From positions 16,867,893-16,931,892 of the forward strand of contig CP141149.1 of assembly GCA_035235625.1 (NCBI GenBank): a DNA stretch of 64,000 nt. Reading direction: 5' to 3'. The notes beneath the pieces were generated by a model. The model was not told where the DNA came from and did no database searches. It was given only the letters and a program-made list of their open reading frames with translations. The stretch's first letter is position 1. Every line of letters starts with the position of its first letter. The stretch is from Saururus chinensis. Lineage: Eukaryota; Streptophyta; Magnoliopsida; Piperales; Saururaceae. The position numbers and the translations under genes are program-made. Shown piece after piece: positions 22,986 to 35,189 of the stretch.

Positions 22986-25900
22986 GAGCAAGATGTCTGA
23001 TTCCGCTAGTTTATTAACTTTTGTCCGACTCTATTGATTTATGAGATTTTTGACTGACTCCAAATGATTTATTTAGATATAAGTATTATAAATATATGAT
23101 TTCTGATGTCTGGTGCATGTAATAGTTGTTAGGCAGAACTACGTTTAGATCCAATCGTATTGGAATAACATCATAGATATTATCCAATACGTATGTAGGC
23201 AACCAACGACACAACAACATTAGCCCCATCTAAATTAGCTATAAAAATAGGCTTGTTTTGGAACATTACGGCTCTCACACACAGAAGCTGCTCCTGGATG
23301 TGGTTTGTTTTAAAAAAAAAATTATTTAACTCCGATCTAGTTTTCCGAACCCCCGGTCCCAGTTGAACCTCTGGCTGGGGCATTATATTTAGAATGTGGT
23401 AAGTTAGGTCACTTTGCTGCTAATTGTCCTAATATTAATTCTGACAATTTTTCTAATGATAAGCCTAAGAAATCTAAGGGGTTTAATTATAAAAGAAAGG
23501 GCAAGGTGTTTCAAGCAATTTAACATGATGGTAGTTCTTCAAAAGAAGATGATTGGTGTAACTATACAACCTTTCGTACAAGTGTGAAGGAAGATAATTC
23601 TAGAGAAGAGTCTCACGAGTCCATTTCTCTTAAAGAGAACTCAGAGTCTAACTTTGATTCTAATGAATACAAAGGATTACAAAGCATTGAGAGAGAGTTG
23701 AAAAAGAAAGAGGATGAATTAATTTTGTCTTCTCAAGAGGCAAATAGGCTAATAGAGTTGAAAGTCAAACTTGAGAGAGAAGTGCGTGACCTTAAGAAAG
23801 ATCTAGAGAGTGAAAAAAAGAAGTCTAATGCTCTCAATAGAGAACTCATGTCCTCTAAAGAGAAATTAGATGGATTTAAGAGTAGGAAGAAGAAGTTGAA
23901 AACCATGTTAAGCATTGGCCAAACCAATAAGATGGGCTTAGGTTTTAGTAATTACTTGACTACCCCCTTACCAAAATATATTATCTTTGTAAAGGCAAAA
24001 GAAAGTGACAAAAACCTTAAGATAGTGCCCAACCCACCCAGGTCAAGAGTGGAAGGAGGAATGATAGATTCTAGTATTATGGGTGTGTGTTACATTTTCC
24101 ATAGTGATTCTCATACCATAAGAGAATGTCCTAAGAATTATCATTTCAAACTTAGGTTAAAGAAAAATGAGAAGAAGCATACTACCCATATCACCCCTAA
24201 ATTGGCCCACTAAGTGTATGAAAAGAAAATGAAGAAAGTGTGGGTGAAGAAGATTGATCTTCAAGTTTTGAAGGATCAATTATGAAGAGAAAGGAAAAGC
24301 ACCTTAGATTGGCGTAAGATAGGTTGGCTAGGCTAAGCTAAAGAGCTTGTCATCTCTAAGTAAAGAGATTCTCATTTGTGTATATGGTTTAATTCTTTTG
24401 ATCTTTTGGGCATTCATGTTTTTAGTTTTGTCACATTCTACTTTGTTTTTACATGTCTTTAATTCATAGGCTTTAAATTGAAAAAAATACAAGAAATAAA
24501 ATATAATAAAAAATACATAAACAATTAGTGTAGCTTTTACTTGAGTTTGCAATTAGCTTTGTTTTAATTTTTTATTAGTTCATCTCTTGAAACATATTAA
24601 AATTAATTTTCTTTTAAGCTAAAAAATAACTTGATTAGTGGTTAAACATACCTTCATGAAGAAAATGATACTCCAAGGAGAGTAATAATCAATTTGATCT
24701 TCTTTTACTTGATGTTGCAATTCTCTGATTTTAAAAACTTGTACACATCATGTTAATACTCAAATCATTTTTATGTATGAACATCAAGAGATAATTCTTA
24801 AACATAAATTAACTTAAGTGTTTGGATTCTAATAGAATTTAGGTGATCAAATTAGAGGATCTTTGACTAGATTTTTATTTAGAATTCAAAAGAAAAGAAA
24901 ATTTTATGTAATATACTTCAATGTTCAATGTAACCACTTAAGGCCCAAGATCATATGCCTTTGGCTTTTAGGTGGGGTCTTTCACAACTAACTATGATGG
25001 CTTGTAAACTAAGAATATCCTGAACTTCTTTAAAATACATTGCATCCTCCTTTTCCCTTTTCCTTTATAAAAGAAGGTAAAATTAATTTTTTTAATACTT
25101 GGGGATAGTCCAAATGGGCATGCAGGCTTTTTGCCCCTGCCCTTGCCTAACCTATTCAAGCTAGGTCTAAACCTAACTCATTTGAGATCCTATGATATTT
25201 TCGCAAGTCATGAGTGAAGGTAACTCTAGTAAGTAGTATGACGTCATGAAGGATGAAAAGAAATCTATGACTAATAATCACATTTAAATCTCGTAGAATT
25301 ACCCCAGTGTGCTAGAACTCTTGAGTGTAAATAGGTCTATAAAACTAAATTAGATCAATTTGGAAACACCACTAGATATAAAGCTTGACTTCTAGACAAA
25401 TATTTTCTTCAAAAAGATGGTGTCAATTACAATAAAACATTTTTCTCCAGTTTCAATGAATGATTCATTAAGGATTATCTTGGCCCTAATCGCTCATTAT
25501 GACCTATAGCTACATCAAATAGATGTGAATATGACATTCTTAAATGGGGATCTAAAGGAAGAAGTGTACATGTATCTGCCTCAAGGTTTTACTTCAGATA
25601 AGGGCAATCATCTAGTTTGTAGACTCAAAAAGTCAATATAGGGACAGTGGTATTTGAAGTTCAACAATGTTATTACTTCATTTGGTTTTAAGAAGAACAT
25701 TATTAAATAAAACAAATACCTTAAGGTTAGTGGGAATCGTTACATATTTTCTATCTTATATGTTGATGACATTCTACTTACTATCATTGACTTAGGGATG
25801 TTGCATAAGTCTAAGTAGTTTCTTGCTTAGCACGAGTCTAAGCAGTTTCTTGCTTAGCGCAAGTTTAAGAAGTTTCTTACTTAGAACTTTGACAGGAAAG

Positions 25901-26760
25901 ATTTAGATGAAGCATCTATGCCATTAGGATTGAGATTTATTGAGATAGATTTAGAAGGATCTTTGGTTTGTCTTAATATGCCTATATCAATAAAGTTTTG
26001 AAAATATTTAACATGGAAAATTGCTCGCCTACTGGGGCCCTATTATGAAGAGTGACAAATTTGGCTTATTTCAATATCCAAATAATTCTTTGGAGTTGGA
26101 GAGCATGAAGGATATTCCCTATGCATTGGTTGTTGGTAGTATGGTGTACTTGGAGATTTGTATTAGATCTGATATTACCTTTGCAATGGGAATGTTAGGT
26201 AGATACCAAAAAAATCTAAAGTTTGATCATTAGAAAGTTGCAAAGAAGTTTATGCAGTATCTATAAGGAATAAAGGACTATATGCTTAAATAAAGACATT
26301 CTAATCATTTAAAGTTGGTGTTGGTTGCATTGGCACGAAAAAGTCGACATCAGATTATTTTTTTTGGAAGGTGATGTTGTCTCATGGAAAGTAAACCATT
26401 ATAGCTTCGTCGACTATGGAGGCAGATTTTGTTGCTTGTTATGAGAGCACATCACATGCTACTTAGCTAGTAAACTTTATCACAGCTCTTACCATTATGG
26501 ATTCAATTTCTAGACTACTTAGGATGTATTGTGGTAATAGTGATGTCGTGTTCTTCTCCAAAATAATAAGAGTAGAAGTCAAAGTTAACACATTAACATG
26601 AAGTATCATGTTGTTAGGGATTATGTTAAAGCATTAACAATTATTATTGAGCATATAGGTACTCAACCGATGACTGCTGATCCAATGAGCTGATCTAATG
26701 ATTAAGGGCTTATCCGCTTCTGTGTACAAGAGTCATGTGGATAGTATGAGTCTTATTTGT

Positions 26761-26942
26761 TCATTGTACATTCATGTGGATTGTATTGGTCTTATTTGGT
26801 CATTGTACATTTGATTTAGTTTACATACATCTAGACATTTTTATTTAACATAGCAATTAAGTTTTATTTTCTTGTTTTATCTCATTTACTTTTTATGTAC
26901 ACTTAAATATGAGACAAGGTTAGGACAATGAGTGGTAACATG

Positions 26943-27009
<67 letters not shown>

Positions 27010-28800
27010 CTGTGTATGTGTAATATTTGTTACATATAGTACTCAAACTAGTGGATTAATTGCATTGTGATACATAGTAGAGAATGCTCGCATATGAGGA
27101 CATAATTGCCTTGATTCTTGCAATTATGAACCTTTGTACGAGTATAAATTTGCTACATAAAGTTAGAAGAGTATTGCTATTTTTAAAACATTATGCACAT
27201 ATGAAGGTTGTCATTTCAAATTTCACTATTACCCACCTTGTTATTTTTTTTATAAAATATTTTCTCAAATTTTGTTTAATTGAGCTAAGTAGGATATTTT
27301 GTTTCTAAAGCTCAATTGAGAAGTTGTGTCAAGCGGGATTATGTTGGGTTTGTTTGCATTTGAAACATAAAGTGACCTAACTATTTCAATTGTCACAGTT
27401 TTTGGCTTTTAAAACTGTATGAGTAATGGGCTTGAGTTCTAGATACCCATTAAGCTTTAGTTTTAGTAATAAATCTTGACCGTTGCTTGACCCTTTAATG
27501 GATGATTAGGATTTTAAGGTTCTTAACAATAATATCCTACTTTAGTTATAAATACATCATTAGTCATCCTAATTCAGATATTACACAAAAAATAATTTCA
27601 GCCAAGTCTAAACCCATTGTGAGCTTAGGCAGACGATTAGTAAAGTTTGTAGAAGAAAAGCTTGGGTTTTGTTCTAATGGCTACAGGTGAGTCTTCAATC
27701 TCCTATGGTTTATTTTAACACCCACCCACCCCTATGGCCCCATTTGTGATTTAACACATAACCACCTAAATTACATTAGTGAACCAATGGTATCCCAATT
27801 TTATCATGCTTATATTCAAATATAGTTAAAATGATAAAAAAAATGCCATTCTTTCAAGTATGGGAGTAGGTGCTACAGGAGTTGTGATCAGCGGGTGAAG
27901 GTTGGCACATATATTAAAGTAAGGACTTCACAACAAATCCGATACCATACATAAAGTGTGTGTGCATATATGTGCAGTTGATTTATCATGATAGACTACC
28001 AATAAAGCGTCACAAGCTCATCACAACTCGTGCCACCCTGTATTAAGTGACTTTCGGGTCCCAAAAAGTCTTGCCCAGTTGAGAGGATTTGTTGGGTTAA
28101 TATCATTTTCCATACCAAATGCCTTAATTCCATCTCACTTATTGTATATGGAGGTATGATCTAGGCACTAGTATCTTAGTAGTTGTTGCTACGGATATCA
28201 GTGCTCTCTACAGTTTGATCATGTGATGCCCGGAAATGTTCGGCTTCTCAGTTTTTTTTGTTTTCTTTCTCGCAAATCCGCTTCTCACTTGCTCTTTCTG
28301 TTCGGTGGACAGTTTTATCTATTAAATCAAGGTTAAAATGAATTTATCGACAATGATTTTCTATATAAATTAGCACCTCTTGGTTCATTTGTCTTGCTTG
28401 CCCATGAAGAAGGCCTTGTGAACTCCTCTATTCGACTGCATATGAAGAACCCAAAAGGAAGTGTCTTACCAGGTACCATGTGGTGATGCTAAGCATTGAC
28501 CAAATATGAATATCAGATTCGAATTTGATCACGCAGGTCATTAATGGGTGCCCAATGGGCTTGGGTATATAGTATCAGCCACACAAGAAAAAGAAGTACA
28601 AAATCAACGTAGACTGCACAAATATCGGTACTTGTCATACTACATAAATGGCCAAAAGAGAGGAAGCTTCTTGGCAACTGCTGATTCCGAACTGTAATCC
28701 ATTCTTCTTTCACATGACCCAGTCTCACCCTTGTCTCTAGCCACAGGGATGATAAAGACCGTAAGAAGCTGGCCTTGCTTAGTTTGGAAGCTAGCTCTTC
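26761..28800. other. AT-rich intergenic/retroelement remnant with an (AT)n microsatellite
   Basis: The (AT)n tract is at 26946-27010 with one G interruption. The rest has no convincing gene. A minus-strand frame at 28513-28728 has a hydrophobic stretch but no recognised motif. The 27340-28150 segment (TGTTGGGTTTG..) may be a further LTR remnant; its borders were not found. Confidence 0.4.
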
Positions 28801-28810
28801 ATTTTGATAT

Positions 28811-28817
28811 TATAAAG
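28811..28817 (+). promoter_or_regulatory. TATA box of the CYSTM-like gene
   Basis: TATAAAG lies 110 bp before the start codon. It is followed by a C/T-rich leader (TTCTTTCTCTTCTTCTACCTC), as expected for a plant 5' UTR. Confidence 0.55.
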
Positions 28818-28926
28818 GGCCTTTCTACACTTGATTTACTGCCACAAACTTCCATCACTCTGCATTCTTTCTCTTCTTCTACCTCTAAAGAGTATCCTCT
28901 TACCAGCTAAGTCACCTTTTAAAAGG

Positions 28927-29437
28927 ATGTATGCACCTCTTCCTTACCAAGATAGCTCTTACTTTGCGCATATCAGGAGACGCCATGAAGAGAAGGGCTT
29001 CCTCTATGCATGGTCTGTTCTTCTTCACGCTCGTCTTTCTTATTTTGTATATTATACAAACAAATACAGATAGAAGGTTGCTAAACATTACTGCTGATTC
29101 AAAGCTCATGTGCAGTGAAAAGTGTGTCATCAAGAAGCGAATTTGTTAATCATTATCCATTGGTTAACAATTAATTAATAACAGGGAATCCGCAACATTG
29201 TTTAAACTTAGAACATTGATTCTTGAAGGAAGTAATATGCTAATGCAAAGATTAGCCATGGGTTTGAATTCCTGTAATCTATTTAAGTTCTTCTTTCATT
29301 TCATTTGCAAAAAAGCTGATGTAAACATTTGTTTCCATCAATTTTTCTGTTTCAGTATCTTTGCTCTGTGCTGCTGCTTCTGCTGTTTCGAGGTCTGTGA
29401 GTGCTGTTTGGACATCCTCTGCTGCTGCTGTCCGTGA
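28927..29437 (+). CDS. Small cysteine-rich CYSTM-like peptide, 55 aa, two exons
   Basis: Exon 1 is 28927-29012 and exon 2 is 29356-29437. The donor is G|GTCTGT and the acceptor TTTCAG|T; 86 + 82 nt gives 56 codons with a TGA. The N-terminus (MYAPLPYQDSSYF) is polar and Tyr/Pro-containing. EEKGFLYA then leads into a 27-residue Cys/Phe/Leu-rich tail with 13 Cys from residue 29 (CIFALCCCFCC, ECC, CCCCP). An intron just before the Cys block and a C-terminal Cys-rich hydrophobic module fit the plant CYSTM (cysteine-rich transmembrane) class, whose members sit at the plasma membrane and are often stress-induced. The match is to the general pattern, not to one known protein. Reading exon 1 through the donor gives a rival 54-aa frame from the ATG at 28985 (MKRRASSMHG..), which is signal-peptide-like and less convincing. 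A TATA box lies upstream and a decayed exon-2 copy downstream. Confidence 0.62.
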
Positions 29438-29913
29438 AGAGAACAGATTCATGTTGTATTATTCAAATGCCTTCAATGAGGGGCAGTTCTCATATTTTGT
29501 CAATCTCCCTAGTCCCTAGTAATAAGCTAAACCTTCACATTGTGCTTTGAAAACCTTTGATTGGCAAAGTTCATTACAATTATGTCGCTTAGTTAGCAAA
29601 TTGGCAGACATACTGTTAGCTCTTGCCTATCAAACTAAGGACGTCATCCCATTATGTAAGCAATAAAGAAGCGGGAAGATCTGCCATTCGGTAAGACCTT
29701 ATTGTCAAGAATGCCCATCAAATATATCAAAAATTAAACATAATATACAGCGCCAGGTATTAGGCTAGTGCATAAGTTGTAAACTGTAATGGCATTGTTG
29801 ACGTAAAATAGTTCCATATACTGAACTCTATGCATCTTCTTTTATCATTAATAAGATGATACTTGTTTCTAAACTTTTGCTTTACCTAGTTTTGATATTT
29901 CAGAATTTTTGAG

Positions 29914-30000
29914 TTGCAATGCTGCTGCCACTGTTTCTGGGTTGTAAGTTGTAAGTTGTAACTCCTGCTTGAACATTCCCTACTGCTGTTCGCAACGAAG
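29914..30000 (+). pseudogene. Decayed duplicate of the CYSTM-like exon 2
   Basis: Here TTTCAG is followed by AATTTTTGAGTTGCAATGC, then TGCTGCCACTGTTTCTGGG, and finally AACATTCCCTACTGCTGTTC. This matches exon 2 in order, Cys codons included (QCCCHCFWVV). Joined to exon 1 it would give a TGA at the junction (TG+A), and a GTAAGTTGT duplication disturbs the middle. The downstream flank also resembles that of the real exon 2, so a segment of at least about 200 bp was duplicated. Confidence 0.6.
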
Positions 30001-30476
30001 AAAACATATTTATTGTGCTATTTCTGAATCTTTTTTCTCCAACAACTTAGTGTAGCATTAAACCAAAACCTTCATTCCCCCTTAAACAGAAACAGTTCAC
30101 GTCAGCTTCAGTCAGCACAACATATTCGAAGAACCAATTAACAACATTGCGCACCAAGCGAAAGATGACATATTGTTAGTCCACCCACAATCCCACCCTA
30201 ATTGTAACCCACTTTCCGATTGTAGGAGATACAGCTCTCAACTTACTAATGAGAAATCGAACCCTTTGGGTTCATCAGCTCCGATACCTTATTCCCACGT
30301 AATAAAAAATGTAGCAATAGGAAATAAGTAAAACTGCCAAAATGAAATGAAAATAGTATCCCATTACTCATTCAATTGTACAACAGGAAGGCCAGCCATG
30401 AAATCTATGCTTTCAACTGTCTTCTCTGTCCATCCATCTCCAGTTTACAGAGAACAGAATGGTTCATGCTTGCCTT
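30001..30476. other. Intergenic / convergent 3' flanks
   Basis: This lies between the duplicated CYSTM exon (+) and the stop of the PGR-like gene (-). I see no gene; part is likely the 3' UTR of the PGR-like gene. Confidence 0.4.
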
Positions 30477-32938
30477 CTAAAAAATGTATGACGAGGCCAA
30501 ACCAGTGATAAGAGTTGTTAGTAGAATCGAGGTTAGATTTACAGCATTGTTGTCGAGAAAGTCTATTCCTGATATCTTCTTCACTGTTGGACCCCGTTTT
30601 GAAACCACCTTCCCAACAAATAGTTCACAAGGAGTGTAAGATTTATAATATCAAACACTAAATTGCAAAAGCACAAAAGAGGAAACAGATCAAGAGCATG
30701 AGTGAAGCTACAATGTAACCTGGAACAAGATCTTTAATTATTGAAACTAGTATAAACAGACGGTGATTGATGTCAAAGAGAGATGACCAGAAGCTAATTA
30801 ATAAAAGATCTATTTCATTCATTTTGACATAAAAATTGGATAGGCCTAACATTTTAAGAAACAAAATAAGAGCATATAAAATCAAATGAAGTAAACAAAT
30901 GCATCTGACCATACCTTATTACGAACTGTGCAATATCCACTGAACTCGAGAGTTGCACCTAAGAGAGAGTCAATCAGGCTTCCACACAGTCCTGCAAGTG
31001 TGGCAAGGGGCAACACCCATAGCTGCCTCAAAGCAATTACACTGGTGGAACATTTGGCCGTCAATAAACCAAAGAGAACAAATGTTAAACCAATCACGCT
31101 TCCTGCTAATGCAGCTGCTAGCAGCCCTGTTCTTGTAACTCCACCATTTGTACCCTTGCGGACAGGCTGTAGTTAAAAACATATATACAAATATCAGACA
31201 TTCACAGGTTCCATATCCTGAAAGGGAAGAAAACAAATTAATAGCTATAAAATCTAAATCAAAGCATCAATGCTCTGACTTAGAATTTCAACTGCGCTCT
31301 AGAAGGCCCAGATACATAGACTATACTCAAGCACAATATCAAAAGTTTTCTAGAAAAGTTCATTCAAAACAATGCATCATCCTCCATATTATAAATAAAG
31401 ATTCAAAACTCTTGGCATTAAAACCATAGCTGTCAATTGCAAATTCCAGTCATATTGAGCATAACTTAACTCTTTGGTATATCATGTAAGTAACTAGATA
31501 AGAAGAGAATTTTGCAACAATATTAAGAACAAAGAGCCAGGCCATGTTTACATCAAAATATAAAGAAATCCAATGGAGTTGAAATCTAGTAAAGAATCAA
31601 TCAGTTTCAAGTTTTAGAGTACCAAGCAACTGCAAAGAATGGTGCACCAGTTAATAGCGAAATATGTAGGTAAAGCACTAAAAACGACACTACTAAGTAA
31701 AGAACGAAAAAGGACATATATACTTAATAACAAGTTTCAGAAAATAAAAGTAACACTAGGAGGAAATATAAGAAGTAAATTTTTTTATGCCTGCATAATT
31801 CAATTAGGATTACCGTGGCTGTGCCAGCTAAGGGAGATGATTAATCAGAGTGGAACGAATAGATAACAAAATGAAGTAATTAAGGAAAATACATAGAAGA
31901 CTAAATAAATAAGCATAATATTACTATGCCCATCAGGAAATATGGATTGATTATTAACTCGAAACACAGCCTTTACCTTGAAGGTTGTTATTAATCGTGG
32001 CTGCTCCTCACTGAGCATCCCAAGTTCGGATGACCAAGTATCTCCATTACAGCAGGAATAGTGCCCAATTATGCTTGCAATAAGAGCAGTTATAATTGCT
32101 GAGTGCTGAGAGTCTAGACAGTGGTCGTTCCAATTAGTTAGCATCCCAAGAATCACAACCAAGACGGTGGCAATTCCACTATTAGCCAGGACTTGCAACC
32201 TACGTAAAAAACCAAGCATAAGTGTAATCACGAAAAAAGAGATAGTTCTACTAATGTATAATTTACAAGTTACTGCTTGAGGAAAAACAATCTGAAACTC
32301 CACTCCATTATCATTGAATAATTGCTCAAGCCATGTTAATTCCTTTTATAGATTTGTCACTTCACACAGGAGGGTACTCATTCCTACAATTCTATAGGAC
32401 CACCAATTCCAATTCTGATTCAAGTTATCACAACATCGAAAAGGGTATCGTTCCAGATATTACCTAGCATGACAACAACACGGGGATGCCACCCTTAATT
32501 AAAATACAATGAAAAAGCAAGAAATAGTATCTCGGTATCAAATACTCACCAGTTCCTCTGGCCTCCTTCCTTGAACTCCCCTTCAATTTTCCGCTTCTGA
32601 TCCTCCCCAACCTTGGTCAGCTTCGACGACGTAATGAAGAACACCAGTATCAGAGCCCCGAACCTTCCACCATCAACACACAAGAATCGGGTACCCACAT
32701 TTGAAGCAGAATTCAAAAATTCAATCTTTTCCAAAACAAAAAACAGAGGACCCAGGGGTGCAATAGGCAACGCAAGAGAAAAAGCTCACCTGAAACCGGC
32801 AGCCAGATGGATGGCCATGACCAGGAACCCAGTTACGGCGCCGGATAGATCCAAGGACTTCTTCTTGTACGATTTGCAGGCGATGGTGAAGGAGACCACG
32901 ACCGCAACCAGAAACCGGGCAGCCAAAGCCTCCATCAT
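30477..32938 (-). CDS. PGR: TMEM19/DUF92 family membrane protein (PGR-like), 289 aa
   Basis: There are five exons on the minus strand: 32938-32790, 32663-32550, 32199-31977, 31166-30915 and 30608-30477. All junctions are GT..AG and the 870-nt sum is in frame, ending in TAG. Features in order: MMEALAARFLVAVVVSF (first membrane helix), KSYKKKSLDLSGAVTGF, FGALILVFFITSSKLTKVGEDQKRKI with the family's conserved 'SSKLTKxG' loop, a helix near LQVLANSGIATVLVVILG, CCNGDTWSSELGMLS, the PVRKGTNGGVTRTGLLAA loop, two further helices, LAGLCGSLIDSLLGATLE, and a final helix. Length and domain order agree with Arabidopsis 'Protein PGR' (about 288 aa), the plant TMEM19 homologue implicated in growth and sugar response. 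The related DUF92 protein VTE6 is a phytyl-phosphate kinase, so a lipid-phosphate activity is possible but unproven. The gene looks intact and is convergent with the CYSTM-like gene. Confidence 0.92.
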
Positions 32939-33059
32939 GTCTGCAAATGGTTGAATTTGCTTGCTGTGGAAAGCTGAGAGGGATTTGTAGTGGGCACCAA
33001 TGATGGGTCGATTTCCTACGTGAGTCGGCCAAACTTAGCTTCTGTAGGGGAACGAGTAT

Positions 33060-33560
33060 ACAATAATCAATATGTCCCATATTAATTGACTGGATTAGAA
33101 AATTAAAATAAAATAAAATAATAAATCTTAATTTATCAATATAATAATATAAATTAAAAATAACACTCCTTACGTATTATATTAATAATTTTACTTTTTT
33201 AAAAGTAAATTAAAATTAATTTATTTTAAAAATTTTACATGAAATTATTAATGGGAAAAAATTGCTATTAGGTAATGTAATTGAAATATTAATTATTTTT
33301 TATGAAAATAATTAGAATAATAATTGGTGCTGGTAGCTCTCTTGCTCCAGGCGAGAATCATGCTTTGAGTGCAAAGAAAGAGTTTGCGAGGCCCAAAAAA
33401 CAAATAAGCAGGGCCTGTAACGAAAATACGGACTCCTTGCATGGTATATAAAAAATTAACATAATACTAGCATGAGGCCTACTTCAGGCATATATAAAAT
33501 GGCATTGGTTTCGATCACGAGAAATGCTACTCTGGGGTATCTGATAATTAGTTTTGGCAT
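33060..33560. other. AT-rich intergenic sequence upstream of the PGR-like gene
   Basis: It is very AT-rich with no coding signal. It probably includes the PGR-like promoter, but no single element stands out. Confidence 0.4.
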
Positions 33561-33564
33561 ACGT

Positions 33565-33755
33565 ACTATAAGGGAAGTGTTTTTAATGCTATGCTCCGAC
33601 AATGAGCCCAATGTAAAAAATGCATAAGAGCCTTTTATCAATAAGATCAACAACACATACATTAGCATCATTGATCTCCATATAAGGGGTTATGATGAGT
33701 TCCTTAGACTAAGCTCATTATCATATAAGGCATTAAATATACTTCCCACGACAAG
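33565..33755. mobile_element. Foldback MITE, family X copy 1
   Basis: The left end AGGGAAGTGTTTTTAATGC is complementary to the right end GCATTAAATATACTTCCC. Internal words (GACAATGAGCCCAATGTAA, AGAGCC.TT.ATC.ATAAGAT) recur in the same order at 57172-57384. It is inserted at a TATA-like site. Confidence 0.65.
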
Positions 33756-33794
33756 CCCGTCATTAAGTACAAATATATAATAGAATTATAATGT

Positions 33795-33965
33795 TGATAT
33801 TCTTACTCTACTTTCTCTATACTAAAAGTCTATTCGAGCTTCTCATTAGATAGAGAAAGGTGAGTCACACCTGACAACATAGGGATTTACTTTTATCAGT
33901 CCAATCATAGGTAGAGTAGGCTTTTGGTGTAGCAAAAGTTTAGCAGAATTATCATTTTCCTATAA
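33795..33965. mobile_element. Foldback MITE, family Y copy 1
   Basis: The left arm ATTCTTACTCTAC..ATACTAAAAGTCTATTC is complementary to the right arm (GTAGAGTAGGCTTTTGGTGTAGC..AGCAGAAT). The interior (GTGAGTCACACCTGACAACA, AGAGTAGGCTTTTG.TGTA) matches 55690-55810. Confidence 0.6.
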
Positions 33966-35189
33966 CTATGCTCCCATTGACTTAAACTTTCCCATATATA
34001 TCATTGTGATGGCATGATGTAGCCTATTACATATAAAATGTTGAGTTTTTGTCATAAAAGACCAATTGATTGACTATAAAAAATTTAATGTTATTTTTTA
34101 CATCATATATCTCTTTTAATAAACTCTTTTTTATGTTTTATCATGGAAAAGAAATGTGTTAAGCTTGTTGCAAGTGACCGGATCTAAATTTGATAGGGTA
34201 TGCATATTTAAGAGGTGGGTGAGGTGTAAAATTCTTGCCTACCTCTGTCTTATAGGCACTGACCCATACTCCCTCCCTCAAATATTAATAGTTACACGTG
34301 ATAAAATAGTGGGTTTTATTGAATGGTTGAACCCGCATCTAAGAGAGAGGAAAATAAGCTTATGATACTATTTTTTAAGTAACTAACTAATTAAATTGAA
34401 CAAACTGAAGCTATTAATATGTTATGGCCCTAATTTACTTTCTTAAATTAGTTTCATTCCTAAATTAGTTAGGATTTGATGTCTTTATTAAGTTGAAATT
34501 AGATTAGGAGTAGTTTCCTTATTCTAGTAGGATTAATTTACAATTCATATATTGATTGTAATGCATATCGCATATTAGTCATGAAACAATTTAATTCAGA
34601 AATTAGTTCAACTTAATTTGCACTCTCTACTCTTCTTCTCTAAGCCCCCCCCCCCCCCCCCGGCCCCCCACCGTAGTTTACAACATTGGTAATTGAGGGA
34701 GTTCATGCTCCCTATGCCCTCCCACCCTCTTGATCTCCACTATGACCGGCTAGCATAAAAAAAGTCTCGATTTGGCATTGGACAAGTCCATGGCATGGAT
34801 CCATCAACACTCCAAAAGGTGCCCGTCTCATAGTCTTCTCTCGTACGACTTCACTTACAAATTACTTAATTGGAGACGAGAATAGAAGAGGCGGGATAGG
34901 AGATACCAGCGTTAAGTGCTCCTTGGGGGCCCTTGACCAGAAGTCCAACTCGTTCCATCAATAGATCAATCGCCGCTTCGATCAACTTTTGTTGTTCATC
35001 CAGCTAGTGCACACTTCACCTCCACCGGAATCAGACTCTTTCCCTCCTCTGATAGTAGTCAACTTCTCCCCAATGTCCACCAAACCTTCTACTCTTCATG
35101 CCCCTTGGTGCATCTAGCCTCTGGTGGCTCCAAGTGATTGGAGCTATAAGATACAATAATTTTTGTTTCCAATTGTTTTTCTTGTTGGT
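33966..35189. other. Intergenic/retroelement remnant with a C-homopolymer run
   Basis: A 16-C run lies at about 34647-34662, followed by GGCCCCCC. The 34425-34640 segment resembles the AT-rich end of a Copia-type LTR, but no partner repeat was found. I see no gene. Confidence 0.35.

Larger units (their letters stand above)
21553..23382 (+). mobile_element. Solo LTR (1830 bp) nested in the Copia gag zinc knuckle
   Basis: It begins TGTAACAACCC and ends GGGGCA (TG..CA). The flanks are TTTTG and TTATA, a decayed 5-bp duplication (3 of 5). Ignoring the insert and one flank copy puts the first Cys of the CX2CX4HX4C knuckle in frame with the rest, which supports both borders. The LTR contains an 8-unit minisatellite and a TGATA-rich tract, listed separately. 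It contains no genes. Confidence 0.75.
20604..26760 (+). mobile_element. Decayed Ty1/Copia retrotransposon (gag, RT, RNase H), interrupted by a solo LTR
   Basis: Gag starts at ATG 20604 (NRPPLFDGQIFSNWK..IRAF, the DUF4219/UBN2 start) and runs with several stops to 21552. It resumes at 23383 in a zinc knuckle (ECGKLGHFAANC), then a long coiled-coil-like Lys/Glu-rich stretch (23584-24000) and a second knuckle-like CYIFHSDSHTIREC near 24090. The integrase region is missing or unreadable between 24230 and 25230. The RT has [33 protein letters not shown] and the catalytic YVDD (25390-25790). RNase H follows with VGSMVYLEICIRSDITFAMGML (26130-26200) and STMEADFVACYES (26410). Many stops and frameshifts make it inactive. 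The gag style resembles SIRE-like Copia; parts may come from two insertions. Confidence 0.85.

Noticed and set aside
28513-28728. 71-codon minus-strand frame with a hydrophobic segment
   Set aside because: No recognisable family, no splice partner found, and it sits in the promoter region of the CYSTM-like gene.
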